Assembly: GCA_023078555.1 (NCBI GenBank) | Contig: CM041200.1 | Coordinates: 6,673,361-6,737,360, forward strand | DNA length: 64,000 bases | Direction: 5' to 3' | Source: Ulva prolifera | Lineage: Eukaryota > Chlorophyta > Ulvophyceae > Ulvales > Ulvaceae | Shown here: positions 31,316-42,943 of the stretch, piece after piece | Position numbering within the stretch: position 1 is the first letter of the stretch | How the letters are laid out: each line of letters opens with the position of its first letter | Notes under the pieces: generated by a model | The model's input: the letters and a program-made list of their open reading frames with translations, nothing else | The model's database searches: none | Told to the model about the DNA's origin: nothing | Position numbers and translations under genes: made by a program

Positions 31316-32518
31316 CCGCAAGACAGGGTCCAATCCATTAACCTGGATGAGCCCTTTGATCTAGACGGGTGTCGGATCACTGCAGTGTGCGCAAATCACT
31401 GCCCAGGGGCATGTATGTTTCTTTTTCAATTGCAAAAACCAGCCTCTGCCCTGAAGTCTCAAGCCACCACAGCAGTACTTCATACTGGCGATTTCCGGTG
31501 CGGTCCCTCCAAAAAATGTCAGTGTGTGTCATTGACAGTTCAGTATTTGGTAGGGCCTCCAGCATTACGTGCTGGACTGCATCTGTGTGAGCTTCGTTTT
31601 CAATGGAACAGCTCACGTGCATGCCTCTCTGCATGCAGCTTTCATGATGCAATGCCTTTGTGCCAATCTTTGAAGGACGTCACAATAGACACACTGATGT
31701 TGGACACCACCTACTCCACTCCGAAATGGGCATTTCCAGATCAAGACACAGCTGTGTCTTCGGCGGTGGAAATAATTCAAAAAGCGCAACAAGACAATGA
31801 TGGTAAGAATTTCACAAGCACAATGCGTCAGATACTGCAACCACTATCTCCCTTGCTCAACAACACCCCTATGCAGGCATCGTCTTCGTTTTCAATGCTT
31901 ACCACATTGGCAAGGAGCGGTGCTACTTCAAAGCAGCACAGCGTTGCCGTCTGCCTGTGTGGGTCAGCAATAATCGATTCAAGACCTTGTCACGGCTACA
32001 GCTGCCGCATGAATGGATGAGCTTAATTACCAGAGACAAGAAGAAAGCTGATGTGGTCGTGTCTGATCAAGGTGTCAGACCCGAGCAGCTCAAGGTCCTT
32101 CGTCGAGAGCTAGGCCGCCCTGTAATTGGTTTCCAGTGCACAGATACGACAGTGAAAGCCGCAGCGAGTTGATCACTGTTCATGACATCTTCATGTGTCA
32201 TAGTGTTGGTGTCGCCCCTTAATTGTTTAGCTATTCTGTAGCTGTTTGTACACATGCACACCACATCAGTGTTCTGCGATGGCTGCAGGATGGGGATATC
32301 AGAAAACAGGGATACGGAAACGTGCCCAAGATAGGACCTTGTCTTACAACATTCCATACAGCGAGCACTCTTCGTGGCTGGAGCTGAGGCGCTGTGTCAA
32401 GGCATTCGCTCCAAAGCGTCTTATTCCCACTGTGAACGTGGGTGACAAGGCCAAATATGACCGGATGGTGGCCAGATTCGCGGATCTTATGGATCTGCGG
32501 GAGAGCAAGTCCAGCTAA

Positions 32519-32718
32519 GTGCAGTGAACTACATAGATGTTATGTGTTGGGGCTCAACCCGGAAGTGGAGCTGCTTCTGCGTGTCACGATGACTTCAAAA
32601 AGACTCCCCATCACCACGTGGCACTCACCATAGACATCGCAGGATTAAAATCACATATGCGGCTAAGATGCGGCCTCCAGCAGTGCTTGTGCCACCAGTG
32701 AGAGGCCTTTGTAGCACT
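32519..32718. other. Short spacer between SNM1-A pseudogene and receptor kinase 3' end
   Basis: About 200 bp between two convergently arranged 3' ends. It is not homologous to copy B, so the duplicated block ends at about 32514. Nothing further is seen. Confidence 0.4.
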
Positions 32719-35700
32719 TCATAGCGACTGCCCGGCAGCAGTGCGAGATTCGAAGAGGTTACGCCAGTGCAGCACGACCTCCTGTGCCGTCGGACGGTCC
32801 TCCTGCTTGCGATTCAGGCAGTGCAGCACAGCGCGCTTCAGTCCCTTGAGCTGCGCCAGTTTCTCAGCCTGCCCCTGGGCACCTTCCTCCCATGGTAGCA
32901 ACTCACGGCCACATAGTTGCGCCCACATTGACTGTTGTGTGGATGCAAAGGGAGGGAAAACAGGTGCGCCGGTGAGGAGCTCGAAGGCCATGACGCCAAG
33001 TGCCCACATGTCGGCGGCTGCGTCTGTAGTGATGCTGCGGTCGCCGCGCTCCGCAGCCTGCGCCACCTCGGGGGGGGCATACGCTGGGCTGAATGTGAGT
33101 GGGGCAGATTCACCTGCAAGACATCGATACAGTGGTCTGCTGATACTTCTAGGGCGGGCCTTGCCAAATTTGGCAATGGAAATCTGCTGGACAGAAAGGA
33201 ACCCCTGACTTGGCCCTGCGACTGGTGCCCGAAGTCAATGTGTGTATTGCCATGCCGATTACATTATTTGGGTCTGCCAGATGCGACCCTTATTATCACA
33301 GTGCAGCTGTACATGTCAAAAGGCACACCGGTGCGGGCGGCGCAGCCAAAGTCCATGAGTGTCCAGGAGTGCTGCCCTGGCAAGCGCAGTACATTTCCGG
33401 GCTTGAGATCGCGGTGCACCCACCCACTGCCGTGCAGCTGCACCAGCCTCTCCGCGATCAGGCACAGCGCCTGTACACAACGGCAGCCACCTCACTCTGA
33501 CCAACACTGGCCTATTAGCAGGCTGCTAGTGTGGTGGCAGCTGATGCATGCATGCATGTTTTGATGTCATTTGATTGACATTTGATTGACATTCATCACC
33601 TTCACAGGTGCGCTGTGACTGACTTTGGCATTTGCAAACTCCAGCATGCTAGATTGCGCAAGTCGACTTCAGACAAAAGGTCATGGAACCGAGGCTGGCC
33701 TGATCAACGGAAGCGAGACCAGGCTCGGATACATAAAAGTTAAGGATTAACGGCGCTAGTACTGTGGCCATGGCTTCTAGATCTTCTCACATGTTGGGTG
33801 CAATGCCTCATCGGATGTGCAACTCTTCGTGGCATGTGACGACGACGCTCGTAGGTCTGAACTGTATCCACTGTGCGCTTGTAGCAGCCCAGGACACCTA
33901 AGAAGTTGACTATCATACGTATGCTGGACTTGATGCTACTAGTTGAACCCTACCATTGCAATCAAGCCAGTGTACACCGGTAAATGTTGCTCATACATGA
34001 TCGCGCCACTACACATCATGCTGGTGCTGATGCTGACCGCACTCGCACAAAAACGGACAACAAAGACGTCTACGCGTCCGCTTCCGAATCGCACTTTGTG
34101 ATGTCTAGTACACCACAGACAAATCCATGTCGTACACACAAACCCCGTCCGGATTGACTGATCAGTGACGCGCTTGCAATGTACAGTGGAATGGCACACT
34201 ATCGGCAACAAGCACAGCACGCCGGCCGGCATGCATGGGGCCGGGACGTACGTCGAGGACGGTGCTAAAGGCGGGCTGCGTCTTGGACTTCCACTCCTGC
34301 AGGCTCTCCCCCTTCTCCAGCACAATGCACGGTGGCCACGCATACCCCCGGCCGTTCCTCTCAGATTCGTGTGCATTGCCCAGCTCCAGCTTCACTGCCG
34401 GCATCATGCTGCGCAGCACATCGACCTGGTAGAGCTGTAGCTCTGTGTCAAAAGCGGTCCGTGAGAGGAAGAATTTCACGGCGGCGGCTTCGTCGGTTCG
34501 CGTGCTGCGCATGAACTGCACGACCCCCTGGCCCCCCTCACGCCGCTCCGTCCATGGCAACACTGCGTACTGCCCCAGGAACTGCTCGCCGTGGTGCCGC
34601 ATGTGGTCAAGCTCTGTCATCAGCCGCTCCTTCCGCTGCTCGACCGTCGTCTCCGCCGCAGCGACTACCGTGTTGTACACATCCGTGACCGTCGTGACAG
34701 CGATCGATGTCGTCACGCCAGACGTTAGGCTGCGGACACTTGTCGAGGCATGCTGCGATGCCACCGTCATGTTCTCTGTGGTGCTGCCACGCATACGGCC
34801 ACTGCCCAGCATTGACTGTATCGTGGCGCTCTCAACCGCATCCTCTTGTCCGACTTCCCTGCTCTGCTTCAAGCCATCTCCGATCGCCCCTGAGGTGGCC
34901 ATATCCGCGAATCGGATGCCACTATTTTGGCCAGGCTGAGACACCTTATACGGCGGCGTCACGGCAGGCACAGGAACAGAGCCGGGAGTCAGGCTCAGGT
35001 CAGCTCCGGGCCCGGGATTTGAATTACCAGCCGTGGCCATGACTTCCTCGACCACTTTGCCTGCATTGTGGTTCTTGCAGCGGCGTACGAGCCAGGCAAG
35101 AGCGGCCAGGAGGGCAACGGTGACGCCTGCGGCGATGCTTCCACCGACCGCTGCCCAGTTGGTGCCTGCGGACCCGTTTTCCGGAGGGGGCGGTGAACCT
35201 GTCGCGCCAGCTGCACCTGCACTGGACGCCTCTTGACCATCTTCTGCTACTGGCGCCTGGTCACTGACAGCTGGCACTAGTTCTGAAGAGTCAGTGACAT
35301 CCCGTGCCCTGGGAGAATTCACGCCCCCTGTAGCACCTGTAGCAGTGGAACTTGGCGCTGGGGTTGAGGCTGACAGCGCGCCACTTCGTGCAGGCGCTTC
35401 GGCAGACTGTTGTGGGCTTGCCGCTGGCAGCAACCCTGTGCTCTGTACCGGGGACACAGGCGCTTGGACAGGAACAGGAGCTGCAGTCGCCAAATTCGCA
35501 GGGGCCAGGGCCCAAGGATTGTCTGGCATGGTGATACCAAGTTCCTGCACCCGCAGGTAGTGCTTGAAGCCCACCAGTGGCGGCGAAGAAACATCCTGTT
35601 GCAACTGTGAGATTCTGGGCAGATCATCGGGACAGTCTGAAGCGGAGGCTTCAGCATGCTGACAATTCTAAAGGCTTCGAGTTACCAAGCAGTGGCACGG

Positions 35701-38690
35701 TGCATACGCTCATGTTCAACATAACGTAACTTATCATGAGCCAAAAACGTCAAGTCATCATGAGCCAAGGCTAGCTACAGCGCACATACACGATCTGTAG
35801 TCAGTGACAAGGACAAGCTTGAGGACCAGCAAGCAATTTTGCGGCAAACTATGTATAGCCGGTCAGGAGCACTCAAGCTGCCATCTGGTAGGACGTCTGA
35901 GGCTCTTATATGCGTCAATGCGTCGGGCCTGGTTATGCCAAGGCGATCAATCGATCGACGACACGATTGTCGCAGCCCCTGGTAACACCCCGACTTGTTT
36001 AGAATACCATGCATATGCATGAGCAAGCTACGCATTCGTTCAGCTGCTTGAGACAGTTCCCCAGATCTAGAGAACCCTGGATGACCCAAGATGACAAAGA
36101 TGACAAGGTGACAAAGGTGACATCGTGGCTGAGGGTTGGCGGGAGCGAACCTGGGATGCGTTCACGACAAACTCATCATCGGCAGACAAAAATACTGATT
36201 TGTCTGGAGGGTCTGCCACAGCCTCAAACTCTGAGATGTAAGGCAAAGGCTCCTCCAAAGACTTCCTATAGGGACTTCCTGAGTACGTCCGCAAGAGAAA
36301 GCCATGCACAGAAAATGGGAACGGATCTCCATCACTATAAAAAATACCAGACATGGCACGAGCGGGGGGGGCGAAGTACGAATTGTTTGCAAACACGCAA
36401 GACTGCAGCCACACAGGCGCAGCAACTAGGAAGTGGCTCCAATACCTATCCCCTGCCTGGCCGATGGTGTTGCCTGTGAACGTGCAATTGACAAAGCGAC
36501 AGGGCTGTTTGTCCGGCGAACCGGACGTGCCAAACAAAACATCGTCTCTGAGTTTGAGATGTGTAAAATGCACATCTGCACATGGTCCACACCCTGGTCA
36601 TCGGAAAATCGTCAGTATGATGTACACGGCCAGTTCTGCAATTGGGCCAGCGGATGTTGGCATCACTATGCAAATGCGGTACAGATATCGATGCCAGTAC
36701 TGCCCGTGTAGTGGCTATGGTCACCCCCGCGGCGAGAGCATCGGGATCCCGGATGGAAAATCCATCACCCCCGCATGTACACAGCACATGCATGTGTTGA
36801 CATCGTGTATACATGCTGTACGCATTTTCAGTCGTGCGAATGCAAGCATCACACTGTACACGTGAACTTCTGCAAATGCACTGTCCCGGTGACAACATGA
36901 CTCACCGGACACATGTGAACTGCTGATAACTTGGTGTCCCAGAGTAACCCAAAACGTTGTGCATTGATTGAGTGTCCAATGAACTGTCAATTGCACTATC
37001 AGTGGCTGCACATGCAAGGAATTTCTGCATGCAAAACACTCGGCATGCTTGTTAACAAATTTCTGCGCTGCCAGCGGGCTGAGTCGCTGTGGCACCAGGT
37101 CCACAGCTGCTCATTGAAATGCTGAAGCAACTGAGGTGGCGCAGTGCCGTCGCAGTGTTACCTCAGATATGCAGCCGTAAAGCTCCGAGGCAGATCTCAG
37201 ATAGCTCCGCTGGCAGGGGGGCACACCTTGGGCATACATCCGCACACCTGCCCCCTTCAATTCATAAACGCCCCGAAAGACAGATACTGACAAGTCATCT
37301 GCGCCAGGCACAACGTTGCCAGCTGTGTCAGTGACAAAGCCTCCTTGTATCACAGAACGTGTCAGCCACAACTCTGTGCCACTTGCTGCGACCAGTACAT
37401 CGAGCCACATTTCATCACTCCCCCGAGATGCAATTGCCTTGATGTAAAAGTTGTCCAGCCAGAGGCGGCTGGAGCTGTGTACAAAGGTGTCGTTGATGAC
37501 GATGATGCACTGGCCCGTTTGCAGTGGCCGCGCCTCTGGCCCTGGCAGATCCCGCAGCGCTGGATCGGGTGCCCGAACACATCGGCCCTGCAAGGTGCAA
37601 TCCCGTGTTGCGGAACGTGGCTTGGATGCAATGGGGTGGGGGAAACCAATTGTAGTAAAACTTCTCATCAGGGGTGGCCTGTGTTGTCCATGGCTGCATC
37701 GGAATGTTTCAGCAACACCAAAACTTCAACGACATAGACACCATCTGCGCAGATGCATGTCGAGGATTGGGGGCGCCCCCACCTTGGCACTAGGCAACAG
37801 AGATGTCTGTATTGGATTTTTAGAAAGCACACAAGTTCAGGCCGTTTCGTGACAGAGCACTGCGCAGTGGCACCGATGCATATCATAGTCTCTATAGCTA
37901 CAAATCTATTCGTTGGGTGGACGGGTGCATATGCATGGTTGGACACCATTCCTAAGAACTGGCAGTTGTTAGCAAAGCTGAACGGATGTGCTGATGGTCG
38001 AACTTCGAAGCCCGCATAGACGGATGGATGAACGTGTTGATGGACTATTAATAGTCAATCGACACATCCATCCATCCGTCATTAACATTGGTCCCATAGT
38101 ATGAAAGTATTTTTTATGTTAACATACTTTTTGCTGCATTTGTGTGTTTGACCATCACAACAATCTGAGACGTGTGAGCATGCATGTAGATTTGTTTGCA
38201 GCATCCATGGAAACCAGGCTCTCTCGCACCCCATGTCGGGTCCCACTTGTGTAGGAGCTCCTTCTGGAGGATCTCTAGCACATGCAAAAGAGCAGTGTCA
38301 TATACAATACCCCATGGCGGCAATCTGCATCTGATCTGTGTTCACAGATTCCGCCATACATACACCGTCAGCCACATCCAATTGTAATGGCCGTGTACGC
38401 TTCTGTAGATTTGGTCATGATCATGGAATCGCAACGCACCGATATAGACACTGTCTGCTTCATCACCACACCCAATGGAGGTACATCTTCTACTACGGGT
38501 GTAGGCGCAGGCGCAGGCGCAGCAGATCGGGCTGTGCCGCTCGGCGGCGGCAGGGAGGTCAGGTCGAGATGCTCTTCTACCACGATGTGTGCTGCACCAC
38601 TACCGATGGCTTGCTTCAGTTCCACCGCAGTCTTCACAAACGTCAATGCCGCTTCCTGACTGCCGGTGGCCATGGATACCTCCTGAAGCC
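32719..38690 (-). CDS. Transmembrane receptor-like Ser/Thr (TKL-like) kinase with beta-helix-like ectodomain
   Basis: On the minus strand, phased or plausible exons are about 38690-38376, 37587-37162, 36575-36151, 35604-34252, 33471 to about 33304, and 33113-32719. The first carries TFVKTAVELKQAIGSG and VEEHLDLTS, typical of the start of a right-handed beta-helix. The next two contain beta-helix-like rungs such as CRFVNCTFTGNTIG. The 35604-34252 exon has a Pro/Ala/Ser-rich stalk, one transmembrane helix (GGSIAAGVTVALLAALAWLV) with a following RRCK stop-transfer, then the N-lobe (GGQGVVQF loop, AAVKFF lysine). The 33471 exon has VHRDLKPGNVL and MDFGCAARTG, and the last has APPEVAQA and DMWALGVMAFELLTG. 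All catalytic motifs are intact, so an active kinase is inferred; the ligand is unknown. The exon 5/6 junction and the N-terminus or signal sequence are unresolved; a hydrophobic segment near 39030-38960 (minus) is a candidate. Confidence 0.75.
33608..33743 (+). pseudogene. Possible kinase fragment in the opposite strand of the receptor-kinase intron
   Basis: After an acceptor-like TTCACAG, the plus strand reads CAVTDFGICKLQHAR and stays open to a TAA at about 33743. VTDFG resembles a kinase DFG motif. No flanking kinase motifs were found on this strand, so this is either a small relic or chance. Confidence 0.2.
38019..38080. repeat. 62-bp imperfect palindrome
   Basis: The two 30-base arms starting GACGGATGGATG are inverted copies matching at about 26 of 30 positions around a central TA. 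It lies in an intron of the receptor-like kinase gene. It may be a tiny inverted-repeat transposon relic or a structured intronic hairpin. Confidence 0.6.
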
Positions 38691-38699
38691 TTCGATCCA

Positions 38700-39475
38700 C
38701 ATGCGACTTGCGATTGCGGCCGCTGCTCTGTACGTAGGGCTGTATTGGCTAACGTCAGTAGTGGCTATGTGTAGTACCGTGACATGGGTTTTCATGCATG
38801 CATACATGTGACGAAGGTATTGCCGGCAGGGCTGTGGTACGCACTCGTGCCCGGCCTTGTGCCATGGATGAGTGAGTGGATATGCGAGTGGATTCCGAGA
38901 ACCGGTAGCATACCCGCCCTCTGTCTTTTGCAACTACATGCGACAAATCGATGTGCCGTGGCGGTCCGGTAATACGAGAGGTATGCCACTAGAGTGAAGC
39001 ATATAAATGCATGTGCGCCAACGATGCATGCCATCACACGGGTTGGGGGAATAACATCGTTGCGCTGCACAGCCTGTACATCCAATTCAAGATTTGTCTG
39101 AAAACGGGCATTGCTGTTTACATGTGTATGGACGTGTGCACGTTCACTCATGCGTAGATATCATCTGTCCGGCACATGATCGCCTGTGATGCCGTAGCTT
39201 GCTCACCAGATAGACACGCTGCCGCCCGTGACATTGCAAATGTCTCCCGGAACAAAGCCGCTGGATTACCACATAACATTCATCACACAAGAGCACTCTT
39301 GCTGTGGTAAAGTTCATCTAGGTCTACTGAGGGGTACGCTCAATAGGACAGTGAATCTGCTACAGAGATCGAACGGAAGCAGACAAGCACCACAAAATAA
39401 TCGCTTCCGAATCAACAGCCACGCACAGCCACAACCACACAACAGCAGTGCCCGCACACACGCCTCACCCCAACA
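38700..39475. other. Upstream of receptor kinase; no clear gene
   Basis: This probably contains the promoter and an unidentified first exon of the minus-strand receptor kinase. A minus-strand frame near 39151-38792 contains a hydrophobic stretch (CIVGAHAFICFTLVAYLSYY) that could be a signal anchor, but no splice connection was established. A dispersed-repeat motif occurs near 39365-39430. Confidence 0.3.
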
Positions 39476-41804
39476 AGGGGGTCATACACTCCCGCTAAAG
39501 GGTGCACCCTTTAGTCCCATGGGACTAGTAAGGGCGCGCCAAATCGACAGCGAATTTGGGAAATGGGGAAGCATTCGAGTATTGTCTATGTCGTTTGGGC
39601 ACTCTGGGAGGTCGATCCCAGCGTTGGGGAGCCTCCCCAACGCGAGGACCCGTTTCAGCGAGAACGGGCGATTCTCCCCAATCGCGCTTATTTGTCCCCC
39701 ATTCGCGCGGCATTGTGTCCAGGGCACGGAGAGCATAAAAATGACATACAACACTCTGTTTTGCTTATTTTGTTGATGCTCGGTACATTCTCGTTGTGTG
39801 GGTGGCCTCGCCATGTGTATTGACATTTGGCTGCCGTGAACCTGTCTGACCGACGACGGCTAGCGATCAGAGTTGCATTAGTACGTTTCGTGAAAAAGTA
39901 CGTTAAGCAAAAATACGCGTATGGTACGATAGGCTCTAATCAGGGGGGGTTGAAAAGTACGATGTATAGGCTACATTGCTGGCTTGCAAGCCATGGCGCC
40001 AGAGGCGCCAAGCCCGTGATGGCTAGACTTGAAAGTGCCACTGTCACTGTCATCTATGCTTAGGCACACTTTACTGCAGAGAATAGTACAATGAACTAGC
40101 AGTCAATCGCATGATCAGGTTACTCAGTTTACTCTTCATGCAACGCACGGGATGTTCAAGACCTTCGTTGGCCTTGTGGCTAGAGGTGCACCACAGTGCA
40201 GAGCTCCAGGCTCTCCGAAATCGCTCAAGTCCAAAACGTACGCGCGTACTGTACGCTGATAAAGTACGTAAGCATAAAATACGCGTATTAAACGTACCGA
40301 AATCGAAAGATACGCGTATCAATGAAACTCTGCTAGCGATCATCTGGCCGTGAATTGTTGAATGATAGTGTACTGAATGTATGTGGAACGTATGGCATAC
40401 AAAGCTTAAAAATGTGATCCCGTGAGGTGCCAAGCGCCTACGCACGCACGCACCAGTAATGGTAGTGCCCGATTGATATGCGACAGGACCATGCGGTAAC
40501 ATATGATACTTTTGTTAGACATTTGCGCCTGTTGGCAAATTGGGTTGATGTACTGCGTATCGGTTAAAGCAGAATTCGGTGATCATTTCGCAACACGACA
40601 CAACTGTGGCACATTAAATCATTCCGCGGTTACGCCGGAGAGTTGTCAACTGAAACATGCTTCGCTCACATGTACCGTCCTTGCGAAAGACTGGACACAC
40701 ATGGTGCATATACTGAAAATGACTATGTTGCAAGAGACTCACCAAGTCTACTCACCACCTCCCACTATACAACAATGAGACCACACAGGGCAGTCCAGGA
40801 ATTCAGTGGCGTAAGCATTGATCCATGAGTTGCACAATCTGCGAATTGATTTCAGCTCTGCAGCTGTACGCAGGCCTTCACTTACAAGTGCTCTGAACCA
40901 CCATCTTTTCTTTCCAATCGATGTCCACACGACACCGAGCAGACAGTTAGTTAGTTTACCTGCTAACCTGCATCAGTCACGAGTCCAGTGCACATTCACA
41001 CTGGGCTCAAGGTGTACTGCAGCTGCCTGATCACAGAGGCATCGGCTCAACGGATGTGACACCTTCGAGAATACAAGCGCCCAACACGTGCATACGGCGC
41101 GGATGATTTTTCCCTTTATATCAGACAGTTTCGATTGGCAGCCTTGCATCGTGATACAGCCGCATATGGTATATGGTTGCCATCGAGGCTGATCATTGGT
41201 AGTGATAGCGATGATACGTCGCGATCACACGGTCCGCAGAATTACAACTCATAGCTATGAATACAATTGAAGAGCCCTGACATGGATGAGCAGAGTGCTG
41301 CGGTGGTAAATGACAACAAACCATGCACAGATGAGACGTGCTTCAACGGGGGAAAATGTACGCTGAACTAAACTGCGTATTTCATGCATTGATACCTTTC
41401 GCACAGGTGTGTACACATTGAGTTCCGGGACGTAGTGGCATGATGGTCGGACTTCAGACTAAACGTCACAACAGGAGCAACTAGAGGCGCCACAAAAAAC
41501 CGGCGCGACCGCCCAGGGGCTCCTAAATGTAATTAAAGCTTACAAAGAGGTGGTTTGGGAAGGATTGGGCAAGCGGACGAGCGATGGGGGAGGATTGGGG
41601 AGCCGCGCCAGCCAAGCGATTCTCCCCAACCCAAGAAGCCTTGTCAGCGGACACGGGCCGATTTCCTTAATGGTACGAGTTAGACCTCCCAGATTTTTCA
41701 ATAGACGTAGACAATAGTCAAAAGCTTGCTCAATACATCAAATTAGCGGTCGATTTTGCGCGCCCTTACTGGTCCCACCCTTTAGCGGGAGTGCATGACC
41801 CCCT
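39476..41804 (-). mobile_element. Non-autonomous class II transposon (copy 2), inverted relative to the copy at 29441
   Basis: 2329 bp. It starts AGGGGGTCATACACTCCCGC and ends with the near reverse complement (GGGAGTGCATGACCCCCT). Internal sequence matches the 29441-31315 element in reverse orientation, for example the region near 41400-41530 against 29740-29880. Flanking 8-mers are CCCCAACA (39468-39475) and CCCCGGCA (41805-41812), agreeing at 6 of 8 positions, consistent with an older, decayed target duplication. A small extra inverted stretch inside the left terminus distinguishes it. No transposase-sized ORF. Confidence 0.85.
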
Positions 41805-41822
41805 CCCCGGCAGGACCGGGGC

Positions 41823-41830
41823 CTCCAGGC
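41823..41830 (+). repeat. Target-site duplication (left) of the hAT-like element
   Basis: CTCCAGGC lies directly before the element and is repeated exactly at 42936-42943. Confidence 0.9.
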
Positions 41831-42935
41831 TAGGGCTGTAAATTCAACTCTACCCCCATTTTAACTCAGTTTAAAATGCTATTACTTTACAATTTTAACG
41901 TTAAACCGATTCAGAGGCGTTAAAGGGGATATTTTACTTTTATTTTACTTTAACGTGTTTTAACGTTAAGGGTGCTTTAAAATAAAAAATTAGGCCAAAA
42001 AGGGCTGCATTCACATTGGCTTTGACCGACCTCACATGACAAAGAACTCTAGCAATGCACGGTGGCCATGGTTGAACTAGCACACATGTTGCTGAGTTCA
42101 ATGTGTGACACTATGCGCTTTCTAATGCTTTGGGAGTCAAATTCCGTAGTCTCTGTGTGCACCTGTCTTTGATTTTGCAGTGAGCAACTGCCAGGCATGC
42201 CGCGAAGCAAGCGGCCTGCAGACTCTTAAGAGACTGATATTCTTGACGAGGAAAGTCTTGATGATGTGGTAGGTGTTGGTGGCTCTAGAAAACGTAGAAA
42301 GACAGCTGCGATTGCGGTGGCTCAAAAGAAGAAGCCGGTCCAGAAAGCATCTACGAAGAAGGGCAAAACCCGAAAGAAGGCAGAAAATGTCAGCGAGGCG
42401 AGCAAGGCGAATGGGGTGTTACGACTTATGTCCTCGACCAGCCGCCTCAAGAGCAAGGAAGCTCCATCTGCGCAGCTCAAGCGATCATCATGATGCTGGT
42501 CATGCCCATCTCCTTAATGGTTGTGATGCGGCTATAGTTGAGATTCCACCATTCAAAGACATGTTTGAGTTTGTCGATGAAGTGGATGAGGAGGAGCTGG
42601 TGTTGCAGAACAAGGGTGCTGCGGCATGTGAGCTTGATTCTTCTAGCCTAGGATCATGCGCATCATTGTCAGGTTGCTCAGGAGGCGCCGACAGTTGGTA
42701 GGTGGTGCAAGAGGTCTATCTAGGTCTCTGCGGACGTGTTTGTGGTGCTCTAAGGCGGTCTAGTTGTTGTGTCAGGCCTCCTCGACGTGTTGAACAATTT
42801 TAAGGGTAAAGCGGCAAAACACGTGTTCAAAACACGTTTAAAGTAAAGCTTTTGGAAGCTATTTTACTTTTATTCTACTTTAGCTTTCTTAATTAGCGTT
42901 AAACCAGGCTCCGAAATGTTAAATTTAAAGCCCTG
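41831..42935 (+). mobile_element. hAT-like non-autonomous DNA transposon
   Basis: 1105 bp, with termini TAGGGCTGTAAATT and, on the opposite strand, CAGGGCTTTAAATT, and a perfect 8-bp target duplication CTCCAGGC, all typical of hAT elements. The AT-rich subterminal regions are full of TTTTAACGTTAA-like motifs. Internally there is a Lys/Arg-rich frame (42266-42493, with KRRKTAAIAVAQKKK) and an acidic frame (up to about 42701) that could be remnants of the N-terminal part of a transposase, but no catalytic or dimerisation region. It is an internally deleted derivative. Confidence 0.85.
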
Positions 42936-42943
42936 CTCCAGGC

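Larger units (their letters stand above)
28716..32518 (+). pseudogene. SNM1/PSO2-like DNA cross-link repair nuclease, copy A, interrupted
   Basis: Homologous to the intact gene at 50966-53241. Exons keep the metallo-beta-lactamase / beta-CASP landmarks: THSHGDHT (29330s), ANHCPGA (about 31397), HTGDFR (about 31484), LDTTYSTPKWAFPDQ (about 31700), FNAYHIGKER (about 31895) and PYSEHSSW (about 32355). It is disabled three ways. A 10.4-kb retrotransposon lies 2 bp upstream of the first candidate ATG. A 1875-bp transposon sits inside the catalytic exon at 29441-31315, between the SRIPQ codons and the rest of the exon. The last exon ends early: homology to copy B stops at about 32514 and a TAA follows at 32516-32518, losing about 120 C-terminal residues. 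A functional nuclease is very unlikely. Confidence 0.85.

Noticed and set aside
31855-31886. Loss of a splice acceptor in SNM1 copy A (CAACAA versus CAACAG in copy B)
   Set aside because: Phase analysis shows the real acceptor is the downstream TATGCAG, present in both copies; the AACAG site would give the wrong frame.
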